Under the pieces are notes generated by a model. That model was not told the origin of the DNA. It made no database searches and saw only the letters and a program-made list of their open reading frames with translations. A DNA stretch of 64,000 nucleotides from Methylobacterium sp. SyP6R (GTDB lineage: Bacteria; Pseudomonadota; Alphaproteobacteria; Rhizobiales; Beijerinckiaceae). The translations under genes and the position numbers were made by a program. The stretch spans positions 4,839,501 through 4,903,500 of the forward strand of contig NZ_JAAQRC020000001.1 in NCBI RefSeq assembly GCF_019216885.1. The letters run 5' to 3'. Of this stretch, positions 54,422 through 64,000 are shown in pieces. Within the stretch, counting starts at the first letter, position 1. The number at the start of each line of letters is the position of its first letter.

Positions 54422-56095
54422 TCACACCTCCACCACCATCACGTGGCAGGCCGGCTTCTTACCCCACACCTCGTTGACCGCCGAGCGGATCGCCCGGTCG
54501 ACGGCGTTCTCGACCGCCTCGGAATCCCGCCGCTTGACCCGCGACAGCCCGTTGACCGTCCGCTCGACTGCGTCGCCGATGATGTCGATGATGACCTCGC
54601 CCTTGCGGCCGTAGCTCGGCAGACCCATCAGGTCGATCGACGGCTCGCCCTTGACCTCGCCGTTCTTGTCGAGCGCGATCGCCACCGAGACGATGCCCGT
54701 GAAGGCGAGCTTGCGCCGCTCGGGGATGGCGCGGTCGTTCGAATCGACGAGCACGTTGCCGTCCTTGTAGATCCGGCCGCTCTTCACGTGGGTGACGATC
54801 TCCGGCTCGCCCGGCGCCAGCCGGATCAGGGTGCCGTTGCGGGCCTTGACCACCTGCTCGACGCCCTGCTTGCGGGCGAAGGTGGCGTGCTCGGCCAGAT
54901 GCAGGGCCTCGCCGTGCACCGGCACCGCGATGCGGGGCTTGGTCCAGCGATACATCGCCGCCATCTCGTCGCGGCGCGGATGGCCCGAGACGTGGACCAG
55001 TTCGGTCCGGTCGGTGATGACCTGGATGCCAGCCTCGATCAGGTCGTTGATGATCGCGCCGACCGCCCGCTCGTTGCCGGGGATCGCCCGCGAAGAGAAG
55101 ATCACCCGGTCGCCGGGGGCGAGCGAGATCTCCGGATGCTCGTCGCGCGACACCCGGGCCAAAGCCGCCCGGGCCTCGCCCTGCGAGCCGGTCAGCAGCG
55201 CCACCACCTTCTCGCGCGGCAGGTAGCCATAGGCCTCGGCGCCGCGGATCTCCGGCAGCCCGTCGAGGTAGCCGCATTCGCGGGCGACGTCGATCACCCG
55301 GTCCATGGCGCGGCCGACCGCCACCACGTCGCGGCCGCAGGCCTGCGCGGCGAGGCAGACGGCGCGCATGCGCGCGACGTTCGACGCGAAGGTCGTCACC
55401 GCGACCCGGTGCGGCGAGTTGCGGATCAGCTCGGCGAGGTGATCCGCCACCTCCGACTCGCTCGGCGAGCGGCCCTCGCGGGTGACGTTGGTCGAATCGC
55501 AGACGATCGCCAGCACGCCCTCCTCGCCGAGACGGGTGAAGGTCTCCTCCGAGGTCGAGTTGCCGGCGACCGGGGTGTCGTCGAGCTTCCAGTCGCCGGT
55601 ATGCAACACCATGCCGAGGGGCGTGCGAATGGCGAGCGCGTTGGCCTCGGGGATCGAGTGCGCCACCGGCACGTACTCGATCGAGAATGGCCCGAGTTCG
55701 AGGCGGCCGTCGGCCGGGACCTGACGCATATCGATCTTGGGCGCGCCCGGCTCGCCGAGGCGGCGGGCCTCGATCAGGTTCTTGGTGAAGCGGGTGGCGT
55801 AGATCGGCACCTTGAGCTTGGGCCACAGCTCGCCGATGGCGCCGATATGGTCCTCGTGGCCATGGGTGATCAGGATGCCGAGCAGGTTTTCGCGCTGCTC
55901 CTCGGCGAAGCTGAGATCCGGGTACATCAGGTCGACGCCCGGCATGTGCTCCTCACTGGCGAAGCCCATGCCGAGATCGACCATGATCCACTTGCGGTGT
56001 TTCGGAGGCCCGAAGCCGTAGAGCGCGGCATTCATGCCGATCTCGCCCACCCCACCGAGGGGCACGAAGATCAGCTCATCTCCCTTGTTCGACAT
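54422..56095 (-). CDS. rnj: Ribonuclease J
   Basis: The 557-residue metallo-beta-lactamase enzyme is a 5'-3' exonuclease and endonuclease for mRNA decay and rRNA maturation. The metal motif is LITHGHEDHIG, followed by VPVAHSIPEA, HTGDWKLDDTP, the beta-CASP region, and HVSGHPRRDEM. The C-terminal RNase J domain is full length. I chose the ATG at 56095 (MSNKGDELIFVPLGGVGEIGMN); an ATG at 56101 would add two residues. The gene is the usual neighbour of birA. Confidence 0.94.
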   Translation of the reverse strand: MSNKGDELIFVPLGGVGEIGMNAALYGFGPPKHRKWIMVDLGMGFASEEHMPGVDLMYPDLSFAEEQRENLLGILITHGHEDHIGAIGELWPKLKVPIYATRFTKNLIEARRLGEPGAPKIDMRQVPADGRLELGPFSIEYVPVAHSIPEANALAIRTPLGMVLHTGDWKLDDTPVAGNSTSEETFTRLGEEGVLAIVCDSTNVTREGRSPSESEVADHLAELIRNSPHRVAVTTFASNVARMRAVCLAAQACGRDVVAVGRAMDRVIDVARECGYLDGLPEIRGAEAYGYLPREKVVALLTGSQGEARAALARVSRDEHPEISLAPGDRVIFSSRAIPGNERAVGAIINDLIEAGIQVITDRTELVHVSGHPRRDEMAAMYRWTKPRIAVPVHGEALHLAEHATFARKQGVEQVVKARNGTLIRLAPGEPEIVTHVKSGRIYKDGNVLVDSNDRAIPERRKLAFTGIVSVAIALDKNGEVKGEPSIDLMGLPSYGRKGEVIIDIIGDAVERTVNGLSRVKRRDSEAVENAVDRAIRSAVNEVWGKKPACHVMVVEV

Positions 56096-56299
56096 TCCCA
56101 TACCATCGCTACTCGGACCGCCGTCGCGGTCCCCTCGAGGAACGGCCTCGTCTGCCGTCACGGTCACGGCGCCGTCATGTTGCGTGTGCGGCCGAAAACG
56201 GCCGCGCGGCGGCGGCGCCGTGAGGCGCCCCGCCGAAAAGACTTCGAACGTATCGGGGGAGAGCGTCGTCGCCGCACGGGCGCCGGAGCCGCCTCCCCG

Positions 56300-57100
56300 T
56301 CAGGCCGCGCTGGCGGCCGCTCCGAAATGCACCTCGCCGGCGGAGACTGGGACGCGGGTCCCGCCCGCCAACCGAACGACCAGCCGGCCGGCCTCGTCGA
56401 TCGTCTCGAAGGTCCCGCTTAACCGGCGCTCGCCGGTCTGGACGGCCACCGGACCGTCGAGTCCTGCGGCCAGACCGAGCCAGGCACCGCGGATGCGCGA
56501 AAAGCCCCGACCTTCATCCCACAGCCGCGCGACCTCGACCCAGGCGCCGCTGAGCAGACGAAACAGCCCCGGCGCATCGACGGCGCAACCGGCCTGCGCC
56601 AGGGAGGTCGCCGCGTAGGGAAGCCCCTCGGGCGCGCCGGTCACGTTGATGCCGATGCCGATCGTGACGAATGCCCCGCGCTCGGGCAGGGTTTCCATCT
56701 CGAGCAGGATACCGACGAGCTTGGCCCCGTCGAGAAGAACGTCGTTCGGCCATTTCAGCCGGAAATCGGGGGTTCTCCGATCCGGTCCGGGACCGCAGGC
56801 ACGACGAAGCGCCCGTTCCACCGCAAGACCGGCGACGAAACCCAGGGTCGCGACCCGATCAGGCGCGAGCCCGGCGGGTACAGGCCAGAGCAGGCTCGCG
56901 GCGTGGTTGCCCTCGATCCAGCCCCAGCCCTTGCCGCGTCGGCCGCGGCCGCCGGTCTGTTCGCGGGCGACGACCCAGCACGGCCCGGTCTCGCCGGCCC
57001 GCGCCAGTTCCATGGCCTGCGTGCTCGTCGAGCCGAGGCTGTCATGGACCTCGAGACGGTATCCCGCGGCCTTGGCCGCGGGGTCGAGCACGAAGGTCAT
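56300..57100 (-). CDS. birA: Biotin-[acetyl-CoA-carboxylase] ligase
   Basis: The 266-residue group I ligase attaches biotin to carboxylases. The biotin/ATP loop is VAREQTGGRGRRGKGW, with LKWPNDVLLDGAKLVGILLE and GIGINVTGAPE. There is no N-terminal DNA-binding domain, so it is not a repressor. It starts 4 bases after the nuoN stop, as often seen in this class. Confidence 0.95.
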   Translation of the reverse strand: MTFVLDPAAKAAGYRLEVHDSLGSTSTQAMELARAGETGPCWVVAREQTGGRGRRGKGWGWIEGNHAASLLWPVPAGLAPDRVATLGFVAGLAVERALRRACGPGPDRRTPDFRLKWPNDVLLDGAKLVGILLEMETLPERGAFVTIGIGINVTGAPEGLPYAATSLAQAGCAVDAPGLFRLLSGAWVEVARLWDEGRGFSRIRGAWLGLAAGLDGPVAVQTGERRLSGTFETIDEAGRLVVRLAGGTRVPVSAGEVHFGAAASAA

Positions 57101-57104
57101 GCGC

Positions 57105-58550
57105 CTAGAACAACGACTTCGCGGCGGTCCCGGCGATGCCGACCAGCGGGGCCGGCATGAGCCAGAACAGCAGCACCACCACGCTCGACAGGCCGAGCAC
57201 GATCCGCAGGCCCGGGCCCATCGGCTCGTAGGCCTCGGCCGGCTCGTCGAAGTACATCACCTTGACGAGGCGCAGGTAGTAATAGGCGCCGACCACGCTG
57301 GTCACCACGCCGATCACCGCCAGGGTCACGAGGTTCGCCTTGATGGCCGCGGCGAAGACGTAGAACTTGGCGAAGAACCCGGCGAGCGGCGGGATGCCGG
57401 CGAGCGAGAACATCATCATGGCGAGCAGGAACGCGATCCACGGATGGGTGCGCGACAGGCCCGACAGGTCGTCGATGGTCTCGTACATCTTCCGGCCGCG
57501 GCGCAGAGACAGGATCACCGCGAAGGCACCGAGCGTCATGGCGAGGTAGATCGCCATGTAGATGACGACGCCGCGCACCCCCTCCTGCGTGCCGGCGGCG
57601 AGCCCGATGAGCGCGTAGCCGACATTCGCGATCGAGGAATAGGCCATCAGGCGCTTGAGGCTGCGCTGGCCGATCGCCGCGAAGGAGCCGAGCGCCATCG
57701 AGGCGATCGACACGAACACGATGATCTGCTGCCACTCGGGCGTGATGACCGGGAAGGCGCCGATGAAGACGCGCACGGCCATCGCCATCGCGGCCATCTT
57801 GGGAGCCGACGCGAAGAAGGCGGTGACCGGGGTCGGCGCGCCCTCGTAGACGTCCGGCGTCCACATGTGGAACGGCACGGCGGCGAGCTTGAACGACACG
57901 CCGGCGGCGACGAACACCACGCCCAGCACCACGCCGAGACCCGAGCCCTCGCGAAGCGCGGTGACGATGTGCGGGAACGAGACGGTGCCGGTGAAGCCGT
58001 AGACCAGCGAGGCGCCGTAGAGCAGCATGCCGGAGGACAAAGCGCCGAGCACGAAGTACTTCAGGCCGGCCTCGGTCGAGCGCACGTCGTCGCGGTGGAA
58101 CGACGCGATGACGTAGGCCGCGAGGCTCTGCAGCTCGAGGCCCATGTAGAGCGCGATCAGATCGTTGGCCGAGGCCATGATCATCATGCCGATCGTCGAG
58201 AGGACGATCAGGATCGGGTACTCGAACCGGGCGATGCGCTCGCGCTCGAAATGCTCCTTGGCGAGCAGGATGGCGGCGCCCGACCCGATCAGGGTCAGCG
58301 CCTTCATGATCCGGGCGAACCCGTCGACGATGAAGGAGCCGTTGAAGGTGGTGACCTTGGCGCCGAAGGGCTGGCTGACCACCGCGAACAGCGCGAGGAT
58401 CAAGAGGATCAAGGCGCCGACGCTGACGCCCTCGGTGGAGCGCTCGCCCTTGAAGGCGCCGTAGAGGATGAGCACCAGGACGCCGACCGAGAGGATCAGC
58501 TCCGGCAAGGCGGGCCCGATGGCGGGCATGACGATCTGAGCGGCGTTCAT
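57105..58550 (-). CDS. nuoN: NADH-quinone oxidoreductase subunit N
   Basis: The 481-residue antiporter-like membrane subunit of complex I is homologous to NuoL and NuoM and takes part in proton translocation. About 14 helices are evident; VSFKLAAVPFHMWTPDVYEGAPTPVTAFFAS is the conserved charged-helix block. The gene follows nuoM after 10 bases. Confidence 0.96.
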   Translation of the reverse strand: MNAAQIVMPAIGPALPELILSVGVLVLILYGAFKGERSTEGVSVGALILLILALFAVVSQPFGAKVTTFNGSFIVDGFARIMKALTLIGSGAAILLAKEHFERERIARFEYPILIVLSTIGMMIMASANDLIALYMGLELQSLAAYVIASFHRDDVRSTEAGLKYFVLGALSSGMLLYGASLVYGFTGTVSFPHIVTALREGSGLGVVLGVVFVAAGVSFKLAAVPFHMWTPDVYEGAPTPVTAFFASAPKMAAMAMAVRVFIGAFPVITPEWQQIIVFVSIASMALGSFAAIGQRSLKRLMAYSSIANVGYALIGLAAGTQEGVRGVVIYMAIYLAMTLGAFAVILSLRRGRKMYETIDDLSGLSRTHPWIAFLLAMMMFSLAGIPPLAGFFAKFYVFAAAIKANLVTLAVIGVVTSVVGAYYYLRLVKVMYFDEPAEAYEPMGPGLRIVLGLSSVVVLLFWLMPAPLVGIAGTAAKSLF

Positions 58551-58560
58551 CGCGAAGAAC

Positions 58561-60081
58561 TCAGTGCGGGACCGGCAGCGCCGCGGCAGCGGTCTGGGTC
58601 GTGGAGAGGGCGGCGCGCATGCCTTGCATCAGCGCGTCGGTCGAGGGCGCGAAGACGTCGAGGATCGGGCCGGGATGGACGCCGTAATAGATCGTCAGCG
58701 CCACGAGCGGGGCGAGGATCAGCATCTCGCGGCGGTCGAGGTCGGTGATCGCCTGCAGGCTCGGCTTCTCGAGCTTGCCGTAGACCACACGGGCGAACAG
58801 CCACAGGGCGTAGGCCGCCGACAGGATGATGCCGAAGACCGAGAAGAACGACACCATCGGGTTGGCCCGGAAGGCGCCCATCATCGCCAGGAACTCGCCG
58901 ACGAAGCCCGAGGTGCCCGGCAGGCCGACATTGGCCATCGTGAACACCATCATGGCGACCGCGTAGAGCGGCATCCGTTTCACCAAGCCGCCATAGGCCG
59001 AGATCTCGCGGGTGTGCATCCGGTCGTAGATCACGCCGACGCAGAGGAAGAGCGCGCCCGAGACGATGCCGTGCGAGATCATCAGGAACAGGGCGCCCTG
59101 GATGCCCTGCTCGTTGAGCGTGAACAGGCCGAGTGTCACGAAGCCCATATGCGCCACGGAGGAATAGGCGATGAGCTTCTTGATGTCGGTCTGCACCAGC
59201 GCGACCAGCGAGGTGTAGATGATCGCCACCACCGACAGCGTGTAGACCATCGGGGCGAAGTAGTGCGAGGCGTCCGGGAACATCGGCAGCGAGACCCGGA
59301 TGAAGCCGTAGCCGCCCATCTTCAGCAGGATGCCCGCCAGGATGACCGAGCCGGCGGTCGGCGCCTCGACGTGGGCGTCGGGAAGCCAGGTATGGACCGG
59401 CCACATCGGCATCTTCACCGCGAAGGAGGCGAAGAAGGCGAGCCAGAGCCAGATCTGCATGTTCGCCGGGAACCGGGTCTGCAGCAGGGTCGGGATGTCG
59501 GTCGTGCCGGCCTGCCAGTACATCGCCATGATGGCGAGCAGCATCAGCACCGAGCCGAGCAGGGTGTAGAGGAAGAACTTGAACGACGCGTAGATCCGGC
59601 GCTTGCCGCCCCAGATGCCGATGATGAGGAACATCGGGATCAGGCCGGCCTCGAAGAACAGGTAGAACAGCACCAGGTCGAGGGCGCAGAACACGCCGAT
59701 CATCGTGGCCTCGAGGACCAGAAACGCGACGAAGTACTCCTTCACCCGGTGCTCGATCGACAGCCAGGAGGCACCGACGCAGAACGGCATCAGGAAGGTG
59801 GTGAGCAGAACGAGCGGCATCGAGAAGCCGTCGACGCCGAGCTTGAACCGGATCGTCTCGGTCAGCCAGGCGTGGGTCTCGACGAGCTGGAACTGCGCCG
59901 TGGAGGTGTCGTAGCGGCCCCAGGCGACCAGGGACAGCAGGAAGGTGGCGAGCGTCGCGATGAGCGCCGCCCAGCGGGCGTTGCGCCGGACCGATTCGTC
60001 GTCGCCGCGGAGCGTGAGGATGAACGCGGCGCCGACGAGCGGCAGGATGATGAGGCCGGAGAGGATCCCGAGGCCGAGCAT
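58561..60081 (-). CDS. nuoM: NADH-quinone oxidoreductase subunit M
   Basis: The 506-residue proton-pumping subunit has the characteristic [40 protein letters not shown] block, containing the key lysine of the mid-membrane channel. It follows nuoL after 22 bases. Confidence 0.97.
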   Translation of the reverse strand: MLGLGILSGLIILPLVGAAFILTLRGDDESVRRNARWAALIATLATFLLSLVAWGRYDTSTAQFQLVETHAWLTETIRFKLGVDGFSMPLVLLTTFLMPFCVGASWLSIEHRVKEYFVAFLVLEATMIGVFCALDLVLFYLFFEAGLIPMFLIIGIWGGKRRIYASFKFFLYTLLGSVLMLLAIMAMYWQAGTTDIPTLLQTRFPANMQIWLWLAFFASFAVKMPMWPVHTWLPDAHVEAPTAGSVILAGILLKMGGYGFIRVSLPMFPDASHYFAPMVYTLSVVAIIYTSLVALVQTDIKKLIAYSSVAHMGFVTLGLFTLNEQGIQGALFLMISHGIVSGALFLCVGVIYDRMHTREISAYGGLVKRMPLYAVAMMVFTMANVGLPGTSGFVGEFLAMMGAFRANPMVSFFSVFGIILSAAYALWLFARVVYGKLEKPSLQAITDLDRREMLILAPLVALTIYYGVHPGPILDVFAPSTDALMQGMRAALSTTQTAAAALPVPH

Positions 60082-60103
60082 GATTCTCTGTTCTCCGGTC
60101 AGG

Positions 60104-62218
60104 TCAGTGGGTGGCCGCGGAGACGCCGGTGATCAGGTACCAGCTCACCAGGGCCGCGACGCCGACCAGCATCACGAAGGCGTAATGGTAGACGTAGCCG
60201 GTCTGGAGACGGACCACGCCGCGGGTGATGTCGACGACGCGGGCGGCGATGCCGTTCGGGCCCATCCCGTCGATGATGCGGCCGTCGCCGACCTTCCACA
60301 GGAACTCGCCGAAGCCCTTGGCAGGACGGACGAAGATCCGGTCGTAAAGCTCGTCGAAGTACCACTTGTTGAGCAGGAAGCGGTACAGCAGCGGCTGGTT
60401 CGTCGCGAGCTGATGCGGCAGTTCCGGCCGGCGGATATACATCCAGAAGGCGAGCAGGAAGCCGAGCACCAGCATCACGAAGGGCGAGTGCTGCACCCAG
60501 GCCGGCGCGTTGTGGATGTCGTGCATGATGTGATTGTCGGGGCCGTGCGCGAGCGCGCCCTTCCAGAACTCGTCCATGCCCTCGCCGATGAAGCGGTTCT
60601 TGAACACCAGGCCGGCGAAGAGCGCGCCGAGCGCCAGGACCGCGAGCGGGATCGTCATCACCCGCGGGCTCTCGTGCGGGGTATGGGCGTGGTGGTCGTG
60701 GTGCTCGATCGCCGAATGCGAGGCCGGCTCGACGTCATGGCCCTTGTCGTCGTGGGCGACACCCTCGTGGTGGCCCGGTGCGCCGTCGGCTTGGGCAGAG
60801 GCATGGGCGACCGCATGGTGCGCGTGGGCATCGCCGTGGTGGTCGTCATGACCATGGGCGTTCTGCCAGCGGGCAGGCCCCTCGAAGGTCATGAAGAACA
60901 GGCGCCAGGAGTAGAACGAGGTCATGAAGGCCGCGATGACGGTCGCCAGGAAGGCCAGCACGTGGCCCGGCCTGGTCGACATGTAGGCCGCCTCGATGAT
61001 CGCGTCCTTCGAGTAGAATCCGGCCGTGAACGGGAAGCCGATCAGCGCCAGGGTGCCGATCGCCATCATGGCGGTGGTGAAGGGGATGTAGCGGCGCAGA
61101 GCGCCCATGTTCCGCATGTCCTGCTCGTGGTGCATCGCGTGGATGACCGAGCCGGCGCCGAGGAACAGCAGCGCCTTGAAGAAGGCGTGGGTGAAGAGGT
61201 GGAACACGCCCGCCGCGTAGGCGCCGACGCCGAGCGCGACGAACATGTAGCCGAGCTGCGAGCAGGTCGAGTAGGCGATGACGCGCTTGATGTCGTTCTG
61301 CACGAGGCCGACGGTGGCGGCGAAGAAGGCCGTGATGCCGCCGATCACCGTGACGACGATCAGCGCGTTGGGCGCGGCATCGAAGAGCGGCGACAGGCGG
61401 GCGACCATGAACACGCCGGCGGTCACCATGGTGGCGGCGTGGATCAGTGCCGAGACCGGGGTCGGGCCCTCCATCGCGTCCGGCAGCCAGGTATGGAGCA
61501 GGAACTGCGCCGACTTGCCCATCGCGCCCATGAACAGCAGCAGGCAGCAGATGGTGAGCGCGTTCCAGTCGTAGCCGAGCAGGTGGAACGTCGCGTCCTT
61601 GAGTTCCGGCACCTTGGCGAAGATGGCGTCGTAGCTGACGGCGCCGAACAGCACGAAACAGAGGAAGATGCCGAGCGAGAAGCCGAAATCGCCGACGCGG
61701 TTGACGATGAAGGCCTTCATCGCCGCGGCGTTGGCCGAGGGCTTCTCGTACCAGAAGCCGATCAGCAGGTACGAGGCGAGGCCGACACCCTCCCAGCCGA
61801 AGAACATCTGGACGAGGTTGTCCGACGTCACCAGCATCAGCATGGCGAAGGTGAAGAGCGACAGGTAGGCGAAGAACCGCGGCCGGTGCGGGTCCTCGTG
61901 CATGTAGCCCATCGAGTAGAGGTGGACGAGCGCCGAGACGCTGTTGACCACCACCAGCATGACCGCGGTCAGCGTGTCGGCCCGGAACGCCCAGTCGACC
62001 GTCAGGCCGCCGGCGGTGAACCACGTCGCGACGTGGTGCGTGGTGGCGCCGTGGCCGTGCCCGCCGGTGACCTCGAAGAAGGCGACCCAGGACAGGAGCG
62101 CCACGAAGACGAGGATGCCGGTGGTCACCACCTCGCTGGCCCGCGGGCCGATGCGGCGCCCGAACAGACCGGCGATGAGGAAGCCGATCAGGGGCAGGAA
62201 GACGATCGCGTGGTACAT
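60104..62218 (-). CDS. nuoL: NADH-quinone oxidoreductase subunit L with His-rich insertion
   Basis: The 704-residue product is the distal proton-pumping subunit. [35 protein letters not shown] is the conserved core, and the C-terminal half includes the segment before the long amphipathic lateral helix. Residues of about 450-520 are an unusual, soluble His/Asp-rich stretch ([20 protein letters not shown], then [14 protein letters not shown] and [12 protein letters not shown]) between membrane helices. Plain NuoL proteins are about 610-640 residues, so this stretch accounts for the extra length. Confidence 0.96.
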   Translation of the reverse strand: MYHAIVFLPLIGFLIAGLFGRRIGPRASEVVTTGILVFVALLSWVAFFEVTGGHGHGATTHHVATWFTAGGLTVDWAFRADTLTAVMLVVVNSVSALVHLYSMGYMHEDPHRPRFFAYLSLFTFAMLMLVTSDNLVQMFFGWEGVGLASYLLIGFWYEKPSANAAAMKAFIVNRVGDFGFSLGIFLCFVLFGAVSYDAIFAKVPELKDATFHLLGYDWNALTICCLLLFMGAMGKSAQFLLHTWLPDAMEGPTPVSALIHAATMVTAGVFMVARLSPLFDAAPNALIVVTVIGGITAFFAATVGLVQNDIKRVIAYSTCSQLGYMFVALGVGAYAAGVFHLFTHAFFKALLFLGAGSVIHAMHHEQDMRNMGALRRYIPFTTAMMAIGTLALIGFPFTAGFYSKDAIIEAAYMSTRPGHVLAFLATVIAAFMTSFYSWRLFFMTFEGPARWQNAHGHDDHHGDAHAHHAVAHASAQADGAPGHHEGVAHDDKGHDVEPASHSAIEHHDHHAHTPHESPRVMTIPLAVLALGALFAGLVFKNRFIGEGMDEFWKGALAHGPDNHIMHDIHNAPAWVQHSPFVMLVLGFLLAFWMYIRRPELPHQLATNQPLLYRFLLNKWYFDELYDRIFVRPAKGFGEFLWKVGDGRIIDGMGPNGIAARVVDITRGVVRLQTGYVYHYAFVMLVGVAALVSWYLITGVSAATH

Positions 62219-62297
62219 GCTCGGGGTCCGGCCTCGCGTGGCTCTTGCCGCTGCGGCACTGGTTCTTCGGAAAAGGGCTGAGGGCGTGGGGCCTGCG

Positions 62298-62603
62298 TCA
62301 GCCCTTCATCATGTTGACGTCCTCGACGGCGATCGACCCGCGGTTGCGGAAGAACACCACCAGGATGGCGAGGCCGATGGCGGCCTCGGCGGCGGCGACC
62401 GTCAGCACGAACAGGGCGAAGACCTGGCCGACGATGTCGCCGAGATGGGTCGAGAACGCCACCAGGTTGATGTTCACCGCGAGCAGGATCAGCTCGACCG
62501 ACATCAGGATGACGATGATATTCTTGCGGTTGATGAAGATGCCGAGCACCCCGAGGGTGAACAGGATCGCGGCGACCGTCAGGTAATGGCTCAAACCGAT
62601 CAT
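62298..62603 (-). CDS. nuoK: NADH-quinone oxidoreductase subunit K
   Basis: The 101-residue three-helix subunit starts [21 protein letters not shown] and has the conserved buried glutamates in [17 protein letters not shown] and [10 protein letters not shown]. It lies 124 bases after nuoJ and 79 before nuoL. Confidence 0.97.
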   Translation of the reverse strand: MIGLSHYLTVAAILFTLGVLGIFINRKNIIVILMSVELILLAVNINLVAFSTHLGDIVGQVFALFVLTVAAAEAAIGLAILVVFFRNRGSIAVEDVNMMKG

Positions 62604-62727
62604 CGTGCCTCTCGACCGCGGGCGGCCGCCTTCGTGTCGCGAGGCTTCACCGAAGCCCCGCCGCTCGTGCCATCAGCATCGCGAGGCTCGTCGAGCCCCG
62701 CACGACTTCTTCAAACCGCGGCGAGGA

Positions 62728-63348
62728 TCAGACCTCGACACCCTGCCCGGTCGGGACGTGGCGCACCTCGACGGCATCGGCCTGGGTGCGGGCGTTCTGG
62801 ATCGCGATGTCCTGGCGCTTGACGCCGGGCCGGTCGCGCAGGGTCAGCACGATCGCGCCGATCATCGCGACCAATAGGATCAGGCCGGCGACCTGGAAGA
62901 ACAAAAAGTAGTTGGTGTAGAGAACGAGACCCAGGGCCTGCGTGTTGGTCACGGTCTCCGAACCGGGCGAGACCGCCAGCGGCCCGTGCACCAGGCCGGG
63001 ATCGATCGCCCAGGAGCCGACGACGAGAAGCAGCTCGATCAGGAACACCGCCCCGATCAGCCCGCCGACCGGCAGGTAGTCCTGGAAGCCCTGGCGCAGC
63101 TCGGCGAAATCGACGTCGAGCATCATCACGACGAACAGGAACAGCACCGCGACGGCGCCGACATAGACCACGACCAGGATCATGGCCAGGAACTCCGCCC
63201 CCATCAGCACGAACAGCCCGGAGGCGTTCACGAAGGCGAGGATGAGGAAGAGCACCGAGGTGACGGGGTTGCGCGAGGCGATCACCATGAAGCCGGAGGC
63301 GACGGTGATCGCGGCGAACAGATAGAAGAAGGCGGCGGCTGCGGTCAT
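62728..63348 (-). CDS. nuoJ: NADH-quinone oxidoreductase subunit J
   Basis: The 206-residue five-helix subunit has the conserved pi-bulge region in GAEFLAMILVVVYVGAVAVLFLFVVMML. The soluble C-terminal tail (VKRQDIAIQNARTQADAVEVRHVPTGQGVEV region) is as usual in alphaproteobacteria. It follows nuoI after about 190 bases, an unusually long gap. Confidence 0.96.
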   Translation of the reverse strand: MTAAAAFFYLFAAITVASGFMVIASRNPVTSVLFLILAFVNASGLFVLMGAEFLAMILVVVYVGAVAVLFLFVVMMLDVDFAELRQGFQDYLPVGGLIGAVFLIELLLVVGSWAIDPGLVHGPLAVSPGSETVTNTQALGLVLYTNYFLFFQVAGLILLVAMIGAIVLTLRDRPGVKRQDIAIQNARTQADAVEVRHVPTGQGVEV

Positions 63349-63538
63349 GCGCTGAATTCATGCCGCCTGGCGGCGGCCTCCTGCCCGACCCCCGGAGCGT
63401 CCCGGCGGCCCGTCTATAGAACCCGCTCCCGCGGCGCACAACCGGGGGAGCGGCGAATGTGTCGTCGGTGTGGGGAGGATCACCGCCCTCCCCTGCTCCT
63501 TGGCGAGGGAGAGCGAGCCGCTCTCCCCCAACCGGCGT
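63349..63538. other. Gap between nuoI and nuoJ with a hairpin
   Basis: A GGGAGAGCGG-CTCGCTCTCCC-like palindrome near 63500-63525 interrupts the complex I operon. No gene is present. It resembles the short arms of the dispersed repeats in the window. Confidence 0.45.
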
Positions 63539-64000
63539 TCAGCGGTAGGGCGCGTCCGCCGCGATGTTGCGGGCGATCTCGCGCTCCCAGCGGTCGCCGT
63601 TCGCGAGCAGCTTCTCCTTGTCGTAGAGAAGCTCCTCGCGGGTCTCCACCGAGAACTCGAAGTTCGGCCCCTCGACGATGGCATCGACCGGGCAGGCCTC
63701 CTGGCACATGCCGCAATAGATGCACTTCACCATGTCGATGTCGTAGCGCGTGGTGCGGCGCGTGCCGTCGTTGCGGCGCGGGCCCGCCTCGATGGTGATG
63801 GCCTGGGCCGGGCACACCGCCTCGCACAGCTTGCAGGCGATGCAGCGCTCTTCCCCGTTGGGGTAGCGCCGCAGGGCGTGCTCGCCGCGGAAGCGCGGGC
63901 CGCGATGGCCCATCTCGAAGGGGTAGTTGATCGTCGCCTTGGGCTTGAAGAAGTAGCGCATCGCCAGGGCGAACCCGGTGACGAACTCCTTCAACAGCAG
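63539..64000 (-). CDS. nuoI: NADH-quinone oxidoreductase subunit I, N-terminus cut by window edge
   Basis: The visible 153 codons carry the two 4Fe-4S clusters N6a and N6b: [12 protein letters not shown] and [12 protein letters not shown]. The C-terminus [25 protein letters not shown] is normal. The full protein is about 162 residues, so only about ten are missing; the frame [18 protein letters not shown] runs to the edge. Confidence 0.96.
   Translation of the reverse strand: MLLKEFVTGFALAMRYFFKPKATINYPFEMGHRGPRFRGEHALRRYPNGEERCIACKLCEAVCPAQAITIEAGPRRNDGTRRTTRYDIDMVKCIYCGMCQEACPVDAIVEGPNFEFSVETREELLYDKEKLLANGDRWEREIARNIAADAPYR

Overview
The window is about 70% GC chromosomal DNA from an alphaproteobacterium, most likely a Methylobacterium-type member of the Hyphomicrobiales. 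The evidence is the GC-rich codon use, a short ProS, DUF2794 and DUF1467 genes, a class-specific general-stress (EcfG-type) promoter, and the gene order nuoI-J-K-L-M-N / birA / RNase J / methylmalonyl-CoA epimerase / DUF1467 / proS / lolC / lolD, which is a recurring alphaproteobacterial arrangement. No rRNA, tRNA or CRISPR array was seen. The genus is an inference from gene content, not from a marker gene.

Layout. 1-6.5 kb: a secreted peptidoglycan-binding protein cut by the left edge, divergent from a very large bacterial alpha-2-macroglobulin. 6.5-17.5 kb: an MHYT-PAS-GGDEF-EAL sensor, an AraC regulator, a spermidine-synthase-like methyltransferase, small proteins, an alpha/beta hydrolase, a divergent LysR/aldo-keto reductase pair and a membrane dipeptidase with an unusual N-terminal extension. 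17.5-27.8 kb: an acyltransferase whose reading frame contains a dispersed palindromic element, signal peptidase I, a DHH phosphoesterase, a LysR regulator with a divergent secreted protein, an SF2 helicase, HrcA, a His-rich secreted protein and a DUF2794 protein. 28-32.5 kb: an IS110-family insertion sequence, two very small proteins, RNase HII and a Tat-exported bicupin of the oxalate decarboxylase family. 32.8-42.6 kb: a leftward acyl-CoA dehydrogenase / enoyl-CoA hydratase / SDR group, threonylcarbamoyl-AMP synthase, a likely general-stress small RNA, a wrbA/LysR divergent pair, a sulfotransferase broken by a single stop codon, a GreA-type factor, an AcuI-type reductase and a repeat-containing secreted protein. 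42.9-49 kb: a SleB-type wall hydrolase, a CyaC-like redox cyclase and pyruvate phosphate dikinase. 49.4-64 kb: the lolD-lolC-proS-DUF1467-mce-rnj-birA cluster followed by the distal half of the complex I operon, with nuoI cut by the right edge.

How the genes work together: the right third is core housekeeping (lipoprotein export, tRNA charging, RNA decay, biotinylation, respiration). The left two thirds are an accessory mosaic of transport-free enzymes, paired regulators and envelope proteins, punctuated by at least four families of dispersed palindromic repeats.

The most interesting signals are (1) an EcfG promoter of exact consensus (GGAAC-N17-CGTT) driving a roughly 70-nt transcript with a C-rich hairpin loop and a strong terminator, resembling the Caulobacter stress small RNA GsrN; (2) a roughly 285-bp palindromic element with imperfect terminal repeats, present four times, one copy lying in frame inside a membrane acyltransferase in the manner of Rickettsia palindromic elements; (3) an orphan rightward transcript with a strong terminator and possible 42-residue peptide at 53.1-53.3 kb; and (4) an IS110 element with a non-coding left end that may carry a bridge RNA.
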